From positions 38,992,501-39,056,500 of the forward strand of contig NC_050098.1 of the NCBI RefSeq assembly GCF_902167145.1: DNA of 64,000 nucleotides, read 5' to 3'. The stretch is from Zea mays. Its lineage: Eukaryota; Streptophyta; Magnoliopsida; Poales; Poaceae. The notes below the pieces were generated by a model. It was given only the letters and a program-made list of their open reading frames with translations, searched no databases and was not told the origin of the DNA. Shown here one piece after another: positions 42,687-55,371 of this stretch; position 1 is the first letter of the stretch; each line of letters begins with the position of its first letter. The position numbers and the translations under genes are program-made.

Positions 42687-45600
42687 GTACGTGCAGCCCA
42701 AAACAGCAATCAATACATTTCAGCTTCTATACAATTCAAGAATGGCCGCGTTCTAGAGACTTGAATTATTATAACACTTTGACATTTGTTAGAGTTAAAA
42801 TAATCAAATGAGGACTAACAAGTAGACTTACTAATTTTTATCCGTGTCATTTCGTATTACTAGCTTAATCATACTACGCATATAAGTATATTACACCTTC
42901 TTCGCCCGAATGACAATCCTCAAGCCCAACACTCATCACACATATATAATGCACTTAGATCACAATCCCAGTACCACTAAATCATATGATGCGCCTATTT
43001 CATTTTTTATATACATCCAATTAGCATATGCGATGGGTATCACGGCGAAGGCATAACACATCTAGACTCGACTCATAACCGGGGGGGGGGGAACTACTTG
43101 GTCATGTCACCACTTCATTACCCAAACCGAAACAAATTTCCTAGCCACATCAACCAAACTTCTAATTGAGTAAAACCTACACCTCCTTGTCACGAATACA
43201 ACCATACACTATGTGCGACGTGAAATTTAATGAACGCCTAATGGGTATTGACTCACTTATAAACATAGGGAAGCGATGACTACTTTGGCATGTCACCACC
43301 TCACCTCACACGCAAAATCATTCTTAATTGGACTGACCAATTTGAACGACTGTCCTTCCAATTATTAACATATACCACCTTTCTAGGTTATTTGCATGAC
43401 AACATAGCATAGGTTAAATCTATTTATCTCGGAAGGCTCTAACACAGTTCACACATAACTCACCATTTAGGCCCTACTAATAATTCATTGCGAACGACAC
43501 ATATTAAATCTACGGGCTAACTCAATTGGAACACAACATATGACATTCACGTTTTTAGTTTTATCGCATAACAACGCTTAATCTAATACATCATGGACAC
43601 TGACGATGCCTACCATAATTCCACGTTGCTAACACAACCAATTACGACCTACCACCAAACATTTCAACCATAGAGGCGATCATCTCCCTAACGTTCTACA
43701 CCAAATCATCGTTACCAATTATTATGTGCATAACATCTAGTTAACCATATTCGACAAATATAGTCTTCGAGCACCCTTCACACGATTATATAATAGCGAC
43801 CTAAGCGTCATGTCACAATACATACATCTTTTCTTCGTCGCGAGTATAACCACATTACGGCATATACCCGCGCACCTCAAATAAATATCTCACGCCACCA
43901 CTACTATATCACACCACGGCACACACACACACCTACGTGCACTAATTAAATCCTCGCATCCCATGTATTTCCAATTTACTCATCACATTAAACAACACAA
44001 CATATTTGCTTACCAAAACGTGAAGGCAACCTTGCTACGACATATGACCAAAACATTTTATGCCCACACACCTTCCAACACCAATGTACATCACATCGAC
44101 TAAAATATAATCGTACAACTACAAATCGCACACATCAAACAACACATCGCATATATTCCTATCGAAATATAAAAACATTCGAGTTCTTTTCTACTTCTTT
44201 TTCTTTCGCCACAAACTTCAATCCATACCAATACATTTTCTTACACATATACACACATGCAAAACATCGACCAAAGCTTAAATAGATTAATCCACAAAAT
44301 ACCAAGTGAACAACCTGGATGAATTCGAGGCTAGTCACATGGGCTGTCCGCAAGGCTTGGCATTTCATCGAACGGGCCAAGCGCGAAGCGCGGCGTCGAC
44401 CACTAGCTGCGATAACACAAAACATTGTTGACGACAGTTCCTTGAACATCATAAACGCCGGAAAAACAGCGAGGACAACGGGGTTCTCACCAAGGGTCGA
44501 CGGCGTCGTGGGCGGAGCTGTCTACAACACCAAGCCTTTCATAGGCATTTTGTCGAGTACTCGTAGGGCATGCGCAGCGCGGGACTGCAGGGGGTGGCGC
44601 CATGGGGAGGGAATAGTAGGGCTGCTGCTGGGGAATGCCCATGGGAGGAGGGGCTGGAACTTGGGCGCCGGCCATGGAAGTCGCAGGTGGTGCCATGGGA
44701 GGCTGGGGACGCTGCTGCTCGATTGCAGGGAGCAAGCGCCAGGCGGAGTCTTGGTCAGTATCCATTGCAGGGGGAGTGGAGACTCGCGCCCATGGAGCAG
44801 GGAAGTGAAGAACTCCATGGCTGGGGCGTGTGGAGCAGGGAGGCGAGGATCTGGGCGTTCCCTAGCCGGGCAGGGAAGAGCAGGGGAGGCAGACGCCATG
44901 GAAGGGGGCGAGCAGAGCTGCTGGCTGCTGATGGCTGGAGAGCAAGAGGACGACGGTTGGGGAAAATGGCAGCCAGGGGGAGGTCACAGCCATGGAAAAA
45001 TCATAGGGCAGAGAGGAGCTCGCCCATGCCCGGGGACAGGCGCCATGGGGAAACTCGAGCTTGCAGGGAGGGGCACCACGATCTGCTGCCGTGTGCACGC
45101 TGGAGCTTGGGGAAGGGAGATGCCATGGCGGCAACAGAGGGCATCGGCCAAGCCTTGCCGCACTCCTGCGCGCAGCTGGTTTCCATGTGAGGACGAGCGC
45201 TGGTGAAGACAGCAAGGGGAGGAAGAAGACAGCGTGGGGAAGAGGAAGAGAGTGGCGGCTGAAATTTTTTTGAGGGGTGAGAGTGCAAAATTGCCAAGTG
45301 CAAGGGGAGAGGGATCCTATTTATAGACATGGGCTAGGGTTAGGGTTTCTTAATGGGCCTAATGGGCTAGAATGGGCTTGGCCCAAAACACTAAATCGGG
45401 CCGCGCTAATTTATTTCCATTTTATTTTATGGTGTTTTGATTAAACACGGATTATCGGATCGCTAATTATTTCCCGGAATACAAACGCTCCCGCGGAATT
45501 CGTCTCTACGGAGAACAGAGCGAAAAAGATTTCGGAAGATCGGGCGATTAACTCGACCGAGAGTCTAATTTGATTTCGCTCGAAAATAATTACCTACGCG

Positions 45601-46126
45601 TGATTCGAAAATAAATCGTCCTGAGATTCGATCGGCTTTGGATTTTTAGTCGGAGAAGGCGAATCGTGATATTTTAAAATTATTGTCGATACGGGGTTTT
45701 GAGTTCGGTTCGGCCATGAGATATTTAGCCGAGTCGGATAAAATTGATTTGATGACGACATATTAAGCATTCCGTTTGAGAGTACGGAGTCGGATTAAAA
45801 TAGTCAGACATCGATCTAAGTTTGAGGAATTAGACTAGGGCTCAGATCAAATAACAGTCATCGAGAGTTTGATTAAATGAGCATCAGATGAGATTTATAA
45901 TTCGAGATAGATTATCAAGTTCGCATTCGTGCCGAGAATTAAAAGTTTTAACAGGCTCCAAAATTGGCCTTCTGTGAGATTTAATAATTCCGAATTCGGC
46001 AAAATGTGAATGAATAATCTGGATAATCAGAGACATACGCGAGCGAGAAAGAGAAATTTTTACTGAGCATCCGAGATTAGGATAAATCTCCCGACATAAC
46101 GCGAAATTGACACATGGGGTGTCATA

Positions 46127-46163
46127 GCCTTCCCCCCTTAAAAAGAATCTCGTCCCGAGATTC
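46127..46163 (-). promoter_or_regulatory. Gypsy2 polypurine tract and adjacent hairpin
   Basis: The minus strand has AAGGGGGGAAGGC (46139-46127) next to the 3' LTR, then GAATCTCG-TCC-CGAGATTC (46145-46163), both as in Gypsy1. Confidence 0.85.
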
Positions 46164-47773
46164 GAATGAGGATCTTCAAGGGTGGGGAAGCATGTAACTC
46201 CCAGACTAAAGATAGATGCAAATTCATGAGGGGGTATCTGATAAGATACTTGAGACAGATTTGGATAGAATATCGCGACATGCTGAGACAAAATACAGCG
46301 ATCACTTTGAGAGGATGTTCACAAAAGAGAGCACATCGGTATAGTCCCATAATGGATCACGACTATTAACCGCGGTACCAGCGCGTGCCGAGCAGCTCAA
46401 CCATGTGTGCACCATAGTAGGCTCTCGGTTTCGTCGCGGCACCATCAATCGTTAGCCATGACACCATTACCAAACGCAACCAATGAGAAATCCACATAGC
46501 ACGAATAGATGGAGCCCATGAGAGTATGGCTCAGAAAATGTGACTAAAGTCGAAGCAAGGATTGTTGGCAAAAGAGCATCACATGAGAATTTTCTTCAAC
46601 TCAAAGAACTATTTTATGATCAACATGGAGATTATCAGATCAGATATTAGCACGAGATTTGATATGAGGATGAACCGACCATGAGATCAAAATAGATTGT
46701 TGAGCTTTTAGAGACATGAGAGAACAAAGGACAACAGCGAAATCCATTAATCCACATGGATATGCCATTTAAAGATAAGGTTGGCAAAAACAACGTCATG
46801 ATGCCTAGAGAAAGAGCATCAGAAAGACTAGAAATGAGAGATTAGATTGATCGACATCCGATACTTGAGAATGGGTTATAGCGGATAACCAGATAATAGG
46901 GCAGAATCATAGAGGATCCCGAGATTCGGATGATAAAGCCAACATGATTCACAAGAAAGAGGATTACCAGATCCAGGCAAAAGGAGAGGTAGGCAAACCG
47001 GATCAGCTAGGATGATTAACAGAAATGCTATGATGTTTTAGGAGCAAGGATTTATGGAAAGAAACATTGCCTTGATAGGGTTTGCGTAACTAGACACCAA
47101 CAACAAATATATAAATTTTTTTGACACAAGTGCACAAGGAGGTCTATAAGCTGTGCAGGTGTAACTTCAAGGATAAAACACTGAAGGGCTAGGAAATGCC
47201 AACACAAGCATGAATTTTTTTGTTTTTGTTTTTAAGGAGGTTTCACTTGCTAAGTTCAAGGTTGTTTGGGCGGGGGTCTTTTCATGAGGAAACAAACAAC
47301 ATTTTTTTTTGCAAAAAGGGTTGAACATTTATAATACCTCCTAGATAGCAAGGCAAGAGAAACACATAACACAACCTAGCAAGACTTCCTACTCTGTCAC
47401 GAGGTAAAGCATTTCTAACATAGCAGCACATCACATTATTCACAAGTTCCTATTATTGGAATAAAGGTGAGAGAAGCATGTTGGTGCACAAGAGACATTT
47501 ATAATGCGACAATCATGATGCATGCTCATTCTAGGCGTCTTCTCAGACCTAACTAATTTTTCGGGTGCTTCTACAACATCCTTATTAATAGTAGTAGTAG
47601 TAGCCTTTATGGCCTATATAAATAGCCACCTAGCTACCCATCTATTTCCTAAGGCTTCACGTCCTAGGTCTAACTTATCGTCCTGACGATCTATCCAACA
47701 TTGGTTTCTAACAAGTTTTACTTTGGAAAAGGTTGGTAATCATGACTTATTGACTTTCTCTGTACTGGTATTC
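46164..47773 (-). other. Gypsy2 interior, non-coding
   Basis: No ORF with a recognisable domain occurs on either strand over 1.6 kb. About 47600-47773 resembles the Gypsy1 leader next to the primer site. The rest is anonymous AG-rich sequence without gag or pol remnants. Confidence 0.75.
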
Positions 47774-47785
47774 GCTCCGATACCA
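47774..47785 (-). promoter_or_regulatory. Gypsy2 primer-binding site
   Basis: The minus strand reads TGGTATCGGAGC, two bases inside the LTR. Confidence 0.88.
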
Positions 47786-50315
47786 GCTGTGGCGGAACCG
47801 CCCGAATTATTCTAGCTTAAGTGCCCAAGTCGCACCCTTAAGGGCAGCAACACACTTAAACAGGAATAACTCGTCAGTCCCTCGGATCTAGTCCGATAAA
47901 GCCACTTACCAGGATCGAATACCACTAGCTCACTCGAAGGTGAGGCACAGAGAAATACAATAAAGCATAATACCACAAATTTAATAAGTATCAATATTGA
48001 TTACATTATCGGAGTTTCAAAGGCAATAACAATATTTTTAGTGCAGCGGAAATAACTAAATGGAGAAAACCGAGTAACATGGCGAAGCCTGGCCACGCTA
48101 CTCCTCCTGGTCCTCTCCTGCGGAAGCAATAACCCTCTCGACCATCTATCCTGGTGGCAGGGATGAAGGCCAAGTCACACCAGCAACCAATCATCCTAAA
48201 GAGTACCTGCAAAAATTATGCCACAAGCAAGGCTGAGTATACTAATACTCAGCTAGACTTACCCGGTGTGAGGAGTCTACTCCTCTACCTCTAGACATGC
48301 AGCTGTTTGGCTGTGGGGTTTGGTTGCCAAAAGCACTAGCTGAGTTTGTAAAGCAAGTTTTAACTTTGTCAAATTAAGTGTGACTCTCTTAAGACTAAAT
48401 ATGTACTATCTACTCATACATAGTAGCAAATATTTTTAGCAATCAACATCTTGTATCATCTCATCAAAATTCCACTTGTTACTCAATGTAGCAGCATGGA
48501 TCAAGCAGTCTCATTAGCTGCGAGAAACAGACGATTCGAATCGAGTTTTTAAACCTTGCAAGGTAAACCTAAACACACGACATGTAGGGGCACTCCGTCC
48601 CCACACACCTCAACCGTCCCCATCGATTCCCTGGCAACAGATCAGGGCTCACCACCTTGGCGTACAATGCCTCACTGACCCCGACTGCCGTCGTGCAGTG
48701 ACCGCACTTGTACCCACCATAACCGGAATGGGAGACCACGTCTCAGGTCGCGTGAGGGGATATGTCTGCGGGCAGGTTCACTCAGGTACTAGGCTTACCG
48801 ATTTACCATATTTCTCGGTATGTGTTTAGTACGTTCAAACGCTTGACTCACGGTACCACACCTTAATCCTTATTCCAATTTTTATCCCGTGGACAACCAA
48901 TCCCCATGGATTGTTGTCCACAAACCAGCATCATTATGATAAGAAAGTGGATACAATCAATTTCCTGACCTCGCGCGAGTGCTAGAAAAATCACTCGACT
49001 TCTACCGAAATCCCTAATTAATAAAGCAGCTACTCGACTTAGCATACTAGTATTCATCTCAATGGGATTCCTGAGATCATGCAACTAGGGTTTCAAACAA
49101 CTCCTACACTTAAGTGCACATTCAATCCTACAATCAATAAGTGTAGTAAAATAGCATAAATAACAGGTTATGCATAAAACTGGGGCTTGCCTTTAATTTA
49201 ACACTTAGGTAGTGTTTGTTGGGGGAGGTACTCGCTTGGCGAGCATCCACTGGGTGAGTCCACCATTCTTCAGGTCGTCCACCAACTGCATCTTGTGGTT
49301 GGCACCACATCACTGGCTCGATCATCATCTCTCGGTCCTATATGAGGTGCAAGATGCATATGTATGAATATAATGAAATAGCACAAGATACTTTAAGTAC
49401 ATGCTAGCGAATTAAACACTAAGTAGCGAGACATCACAAGCAACCACACACACTAGCGTTAGCTAACTACATATCATCGAGCGCACAACGTTAACACCAC
49501 TAAAAGACGACAAACATTTTGTATATTTACGCAACACAAATACGACCCCATAAGTACAAGGGTTTATTTAATTTGCTACGGCTTTTCATTAGTTCTTCTA
49601 TTTATCACACAAAAGCATCCAACACAAGTTTAACCGATGACATAGGCATCAATGTCTATGGAAATTCTATATCACAATCAACTAAAGAAGAAACATATAA
49701 AACATGACACACATGCATTATTACGCTTAGTCATGGCAAGTCTATATTAATTTAGTGCTAACCAATTTTTAGCCAAAAGGGTGAACTAACAATCAAATAG
49801 GCACTAGCAGAATTTTTGGACAACAATACAACAGTCACTTGTTTTTATCATAACTTTTCAATTATTAGTTCAAAAATATTAAACTAGGACTTTCTGGAAA
49901 GTTTAGAAAGTGTTCTACAATTTTGGTATTATCATCTCAATATGATTAGACTCTTAGCAAGGTCGAATTGTGCAAACACAGCAGCTCTGTCCAGATTTGG
50001 ACAGATTCAGACTTGCAGCTTCAAAAATTTACAACTAAAGATTCAGACATCCAAACAAAGTGATCTTAGACTTTCTGGAGAGCTAATTAAATGTTCTACA
50101 ATTTATTTATAAACATCACTGGCTGGTTTAACATGTATCAAGGGTAAAATACACTATGAAGGCTGTGCTGTCCAGAACTGGACAGATTCAGTCTTCAGAC
50201 TTTAAACATCCATAACTTAATCTTTAGACCACCAAAAATAGTGATCCAAGACTTTTTGGAAAGCTTGGCAATTGCACTACATAACTTTTATAATCACCAA
50301 GAAGTGATTCTGTGC

Positions 50316-50320
50316 TTAAC
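50316..50320. repeat. Left target-site duplication of Gypsy3 (TTAAC)
   Basis: Identical to 55850-55854. Confidence 0.92.
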
Positions 50321-50781
50321 TGATGCGGCCCCCTCTGGAGGGCCTCTTTGGTGACCGTAGAGGTGAGAGGAGGAGGAGGCTAGAACCAGGAACAAATCTG
50401 AGAGGGTAAGAAATGTGGCTAGGTAGGCGGACGTCGTCACCGCGGCTGGCAGCTTGCCGAGCCACGATGACCGAGATAGTCCCGCCCAACTGCAGGGAGA
50501 CTTTATTCCTCGATGATCCTAATACAAACTACATGTCTGCCTTTATAGTATGAGGCGACCTCTTCAAAAGGAACTAAATAACTGAAACTGGAAGTAAACT
50601 AATGCATATCCCTTATTCTGGAAACAAACTAATGCATATCTCCCTGTAATAAAAGCTTGCCTACTAACCCGATTGCTAGCCACTTTTCTGATCACTTTCC
50701 TTGTTTGATTCTGCTGCTCCTTTTGCTGGATCCTGGCGCCTGCGTCTCTGGTACTGGCAGCCTACAAATGCATCAGTAACA
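50321..50781 (-). repeat. Gypsy3 3' LTR
   Basis: The minus strand starts TGTTACTGATGC and ends CCGCATCA. It contains the last codons and stop of pol (50676). A TATAAAG lies on the minus strand near 50545. Confidence 0.92.
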
Positions 50782-53675
50782 TTTCTCCCCTCCACAAGAA
50801 ACAGCTCGTCTGCGAGCTTAAAAAGAGGATACTTCTGTGTGAAGTCTTCCAATTGTTCCCAAGAGGCATCTGATGCTGGTCGACCCACCCAATGGACTAA
50901 GAGTTCCCAAACTCCTCGATTCAGCCGAGCCTTAAGGACCTTGTCTGGAGTTGGAATGACTCTGCCATGCAGAATTTCGGGTAATGGAACTATGGCGGTT
51001 GGTGCTGTGCCTTCAAACTTTTTTAACAAGGATACATGGAAGACGTCATGGATCCGGGCACGTGCTGGCAGCTGCAACTTATAAGAGACTTTCCCAATGC
51101 GACTTGTTACCTGGTATGGCCCAAAGAAGCGAGGACCCAATTTCGACGGACCAGCCGCGGTGACACCCACTGCTGTTCGCTGTTGTAAACGGAGCCATAC
51201 CCAGTCGCCTTCTTGGAATTCAACCTCTCGTCGTGACTGATCCTGATATGTCTTCATCACAAGTTGTGCTTGTACCAACCTTTCCTTGATTTCAGTCAGA
51301 AATTCATCTCGTTCCTGGAGCTGCTGATCTATCGCTGCCACCTTTGCGACACCAGGATGGTAAGCTAATAATGTTGGTGGCTCTCGGCCATAAACTAACC
51401 GAAAGGGGGAACATTTGAGGGCGGAGTGGTACGAAGTGTTGTAACAAAATTCTGCCCATGGTAACCACTGTAACCAAGTTCTTGGACGGTCGCCGGCTAG
51501 GCAGCGAAGATACATGATAATGATCCGATTGACCACTTCCGACTGGCCATCAGATTGAGGATGAAAGGCGGAACTCATGTGCAGCTTGACCCCGGCTAAG
51601 CGAAACAGTTCGGTCCAAAAAGCACTAGTGAAAACCGTGTCCCGATCACTAACAATGGAGCAAGGAAAACCATGAAGCCGGACAATGCCATCAAAGAAGG
51701 CCTTGGCGACTGAGGCTGCTGTGTATGGGTGGCCTAATGGAATGAAATGCGCCATTTTGGAAAATCTGTCCACCACTGTGAGAATTACTGATTTACCGCC
51801 CACCTTGGAAAAACCTTCCACAAAATCCATGGAAATATCACTCCAAATACCTGCTGGAATTGGTAATGGTTGCAGTAGCCCGGCAGGGTGTAAGTGGACT
51901 GACTTGTTGCGTTGACATACAAAGCAGCCCTTCACATATTCTCTAATTCGTTGGAGGGCATGAGCATTATAAAATGTAGCCCGCCAACGGTGCACCGTCT
52001 TCTCTACACCTTCATGCGCCCCATCATGGGCATCGGCCAAGAGGAGTGGCCACATAGCTGATGCATCTGGGACGAAGATCTTGCCTTTAAATAGCAGCAA
52101 CCCATCTACTTCAGTCCATGCTGCTTTGGCTGTTCCTGCTTCCAACTGAGCACGGATAGCCTGCACCTGGGAATTAGTGGCCGCCTCATCTCGCAAGTTG
52201 TCAAACAGCGAGAATATTGGGAGTGATATGCTGTGCACAGTGCCCATTGGTTCCTCCCGCCGAGATAAAGCATCTGCAGCACCATTCAATTTGCCCGGAC
52301 GATATTCAACAGTCAAATCATAGCCAAATAATTTACTGACCCATGTGTATTGGGGAATGGTGGAGAGCCGCTGGTCCAAGATGAACTTCAAACTGTAATG
52401 ATCTGTCCTGACTGTAAATGCACGTCCCCAGAGATATGGCCGCCAGTTGCGGACGACCTTGACCAAACCGATCAATTCCCGCTCATAAGCGGGCAATTTC
52501 TGGTGATGGGGCACAACTGCACGGCTGAAGAAGGCAATTGCACCATCACCTTGATGGAGCACAGCGCCGAACCCTGCTCCTGAGGCATCACAGTCTACCA
52601 TGAAGCGCTTGGAGAAGTCCAGCATTTGGAGGAGTGGTGCTGTCATCAAGGAGTGTTTAAGTTGTAGGAAGGCTGCATCTGCAGCGTCCGACCACCGAAA
52701 GGCCTCTTTCTTCAAGAGGGTTGTTAGCGGGGCAGCCACCTCGCCATAGCCAGCGATGAATTTGCGGTAGTAGCCGGTGAGGCCAAGGAAGCCCCGCAGC
52801 GCCCGGAGAGACTGCGGGCGAGGCCATGCCTCCACCGCCTCGATCTTTGCGGGATCCATGGCGACGCTGGCTTTGGAAATGATGTGTCCTAGATAAGACA
52901 CTGTTTCTTCCCCGAAGAAACACTTGGAGCGCTTCAGGAATAACTTGTTGTCGCGTAGGACTTGGAAGACCTGTTTCACATGCTGCAAATGTTCTGCCCA
53001 TGTCTTGCTGAAAATCAGTATGTCATCAAAAAATACCAGGACAAACTTCCGAATATAAGCTTTGAGGATGTCATTCATCAAGGACTGAAAGGTGGAGGGT
53101 GCGTTTGTCAACCCAAAGGGCATGACGAGGAACTCAAATTTTCCGCGGTGTGTGCAGAATGCTGTCTTGTTGATGTCATCCGGACTCATGCGAACTTGAT
53201 GATATCCGCTGCGGAGGTCAAGCTTGGTGAAGAACCTCGCACCTCGGAGTTCATCCAACAGTTCATCTACTACTGGGATAGGAAAGGAGTCCTTTACCGT
53301 TTTGCTGTTGAGCTCACGGTAGTCGATGCAGAATCGCCATGACCCATCCGCTTTCCGGACCAGGAGAACCGGGGAGGAGTATGCCGATGAGCATTCCCGG
53401 ATGATGCCTTGCTGCAGCATAGCCTCGCATTGTTTCTCGATCTCATCCTTCAGCAGCTGCGGGTAACGGTATGGTTTTACCGCAACTGGTGTTGTTCCTG
53501 GCAGAAGTGTGATGCGATGGTCATGGCGTCGAGGGGGTGGGAGGCTGCGCGGTTCGTCGAAGATGTCGGTGAAGGAGTCGAGTAGGGTCGTCAGGAGATC
53601 CCTCGTGACGGCCAGCGCAGCGAGCTGCGGCTGAGGGCCACCGATCCCGGACCAGCGGACAGCCCGTTCCTTGTG
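50676..53675 (-). CDS. pol: Gypsy3 pol: RT, RNase H, integrase, chromodomain
   Basis: The frame is open from just after a TAG at 53678-53676 down to the stop at 50676, inside the 3' LTR. From the Met at 53420, RT carries F-F-D-D at 130-133 (the chromovirus form of YVDD) and L-D-L-R-S-G-Y-H near 67. RNase H starts near 268 (D-C-D-A-S-G), the integrase HHCC finger is at about 460-510, and the core with D, D (V-S-D-R-D) and E (G-Q-S-E-V-V) at about 530-640. The chromodomain is near 845-895 (L-V-H-W-V-G-R, A-S-W-E). The order RT-RH-IN is gypsy type. No internal stop occurs in 1000 codons. It is normally made as one polyprotein with Gag, from which the upstream lesions now separate it. Confidence 0.93.
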   Translation of the reverse strand, partial: HKERAVRWSGIGGPQPQLAALAVTRDLLTTLLDSFTDIFDEPRSLPPPRRHDHRITLLPGTTPVAVKPYRYPQLLKDEIEKQCEAMLQQGIIRECSSAYSSPVLLVRKADGSWRFCIDYRELNSKTVKDSFPIPVVDELLDELRGARFFTKLDLRSGYHQVRMSPDDINKTAFCTHRGKFEFLVMPFGLTNAPSTFQSLMNDILKAYIRKFVLVFFDDILIFSKTWAEHLQHVKQVFQVLRDNKLFLKRSKCFFGEETVSYLGHIISKASVAMDPAKIEAVEAWPRPQSLRALRGFLGLTGYYRKFIAGYGEVAAPLTTLLKKEAFRWSDAADAAFLQLKHSLMTAPLLQMLDFSKRFMVDCDASGAGFGAVLHQGDGAIAFFSRAVVPHHQKLPAYERELIGLVKVVRNWRPYLWGRAFTVRTDHYSLKFILDQRLSTIPQYTWVSKLFGYDLTVEYRPGKLNGAADALSRREEPMGTVHSISLPIFSLFDNLRDEAATNSQVQAIRAQLEAGTAKAAWTEVDGLLLFKGKIFVPDASAMWPLLLADAHDGAHEGVEKTVHRWRATFYNAHALQRIREYVKGCFVCQRNKSVHLHPAGLLQPLPIPAGIWSDISMDFVEGFSKVGGKSVILTVVDRFSKMAHFIPLGHPYTAASVAKAFFDGIVRLHGFPCSIVSDRDTVFTSAFWTELFRLAGVKLHMSSAFHPQSDGQSEVVNRIIIMYLRCLAGDRPRTWLQWLPWAEFCYNTSYHSALKCSPFRLVYGREPPTLLAYHPGVAKVAAIDQQLQERDEFLTEIKERLVQAQLVMKTYQDQSRREVEFQEGDWVWLRLQQRTAVGVTAAGPSKLGPRFFGPYQVTSRIGKVSYKLQLPARARIHDVFHVSLLKKFEGTAPTAIVPLPEILHGRVIPTPDKVLKARLNRGVWELLVHWVGRPASDASWEQLEDFTQKYPLFKLADELFLVEGRNVTDAFVGCQYQRRRRQDPAKGAAESNKESDQKSG
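50782..50798 (-). promoter_or_regulatory. Gypsy3 polypurine tract
   Basis: The minus strand GTGGAGGGGAGAAA abuts the 3' LTR. It lies inside the pol frame, as in other compact elements. Confidence 0.8.
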
Positions 53676-55341
53676 CTAGAACGCCATGGTGAGGTCGGCG
53701 AAGTTCCACAAGATCGGCCCCAGGGTACGCAGCCATTGTACCCCGAGACGACGTCGAAGCCATCCATCGCGAGTGTGTAGCAGGAGATGTCGAAGGTGTC
53801 CTTGTCGATGGAGATAGCCACCTGGTGGCATACGCCCGTGCTGGGACACGATCGCCGTTCGCCACCTTGACAGAGAGGCCGGTCCGGCGTTCCACCATGA
53901 GCCCCAGCTTGGACACCAGTCCCTCCTGGATGAAGGTATGAGTCGATCCCGAGTCCACCAAGGCGACTAGGGAGACTCCGTTGATGACGACTGGGAGTTT
54001 CATCGTGTTGCCCACGTCGATCCCTGTTAAGGCGTGCAGGGAGATCCCCAGCTCTTCTTGTACGGACTCCGCGTCGGCGTCGTCGTCCATCTCGATGAGG
54101 AAAACGCCCTTGCCTGCACACTTGTGGTCTGTCGTATATTTCTCGGTGCAGTGATAGCACTCACCATTGGCGCGCTTGGCTGCCAGCTCCTCCGACGAGA
54201 GTCGCTTCATGCGAGGTCGTGGTGCACCCCCCAGCTTGGACGTGGTCGCCGGAGGGAGGGCCTTTGAGGACGATCGGCCGGCTGGTGGTGCAGCGTGGGT
54301 AAGCCGACGCTCGTGAGCCCGGGCCAAGCTCATGGCTGTTTGGAGGTTCGGTGGTCGCTTCAGCTCGACCTCCGTTCGCAAGGGTTCCCCCAGGCCTGCA
54401 GTAAAGAGCTCGACCTGCTGGTGCGACGTGACGTCTTGCGCGCGACACAGGAGCTGGGAGAACTGTCGCTGGTAGTCCTCCACGGTGTCGGTGCGATACA
54501 AGTCCTTCAGCTCCGCCAGGCTATTGTGTCGCAGCGGAGGCCCGAACCGCATGTTGATGTACTTGGCAAAGCGGCGCCACGGCACCAGACCGTAGTCGAG
54601 CTTGAAGCCGAAGTACCAATCCAATGCTGCACCGTCCAAGTGCAGGGACGCCACCCACACTCTATCGTCGTCGAGTGTGCGCATCCCCCGAAAATAGGTT
54701 TCGCACTTGTTGAGCCATGGGAGGGGATCGGATTCACCGTCGAACGATGGAAACTTCAGTTTGGGCCGTTGATTGTGATCCTCGTAGCGATCACGGTCGT
54801 AGAAATCGTCCCGCCGACGCCGGTCGCGACCCTCTGGTCGCCAGTTGTGGCGCCGTTGGAAGGCGCCACCAGCGGGATCGCGCCCTCCGTGCCGGTCCTC
54901 TCGACGGAAATCCCCACTGCGCCTGTCGTCCGGACGGAAGTCCTCACGTCCAGCGCCCCGCCGGCCCTTGGAGATGCGGCGGTCCTCCCGCCAATCGGTG
55001 TTGAGGGAGTCGTCGGTGGCGCTGCCATCGTTGTCATCAGAAGGCGCCCCAGTGGCGCGACGTCGATCGTGGAGATGACGGTCGAGCGGCAAGGGGGATC
55101 CATCCGACTCCTGTAGAGGATCCGCGTCGTTCTTGGCGGCGCCCCCTTTGTCGGTGTGATCGCCGCCCGCGCTCTGCTGGGTGCCGTGAAGGCCGGTCGC
55201 GGTATCGGTCCCCGGCAGGACGAGCTGCTCCATACGCGCGAGCCGCTGATCGTGCAGCGCCATGTGCGTGTTGAGCGTGGAGACTTGGGCGAGCAGGCGG
55301 TCCAGCTTCTCTTCAATGGAATCCTCAGGAACGTTCCCCAT
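53676..55341 (-). pseudogene. gag: Gypsy3 gag-protease, broken near its end
   Basis: The likely start is the ATG at 55341-55339 (M-G-N-V-P-E-D), 31 bases inside the primer site. The open frame continues upstream into the LTR, but that part is non-coding in the family. A heptad stretch (about 10-35) and an Arg/Asp-rich region precede the Retrotrans_gag domain (A-L-D-W-Y-F, E-L-K-D-L-Y). A zinc-finger-like C-Y-H-C...H-K-C (near 54150) and an aspartic protease (L-V-D-S-G-S-T-H, near 53950) follow. Frameshifts near 53850 and 53745 and a TAG at 53678-53676 break the link to RT. Everything before 53850 is open. Confidence 0.88.
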
Positions 55342-55371
55342 GGAGCCGGGCAGAGGTGTCGATGCTCCACT

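Larger units (their letters stand above)
39797..46126 (-). repeat. Gypsy2 3' LTR
   Basis: This 6330-bp LTR starts on the minus strand at the polypurine tract with TATGACACCCC (TG mutated to TA). It contains the twin hairpins (40217-40270), the 181-bp repeat array (41782-42686), a long AC-rich AT block, a GC-rich block (about 44330-45290), and a promoter copy (TATA at 45325-45318). I see no genes; the proline-rich ORFs in the GC-rich block are not conserved in frame between the LTRs. Confidence 0.9.

Noticed and set aside
43081..43091. G-run of about 11 bases (about 10 in the other LTR at 56639)
   Set aside because: A simple mononucleotide run with ordinary length slippage. It carries no further information.
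54295..55116. 273-codon + strand open frame opposite Gypsy3 gag
   Set aside because: It is antisense to a well-supported gag, in the GC- and Arg-rich part where the opposite strand tends to stay open. Nothing in it resembles a protein family.
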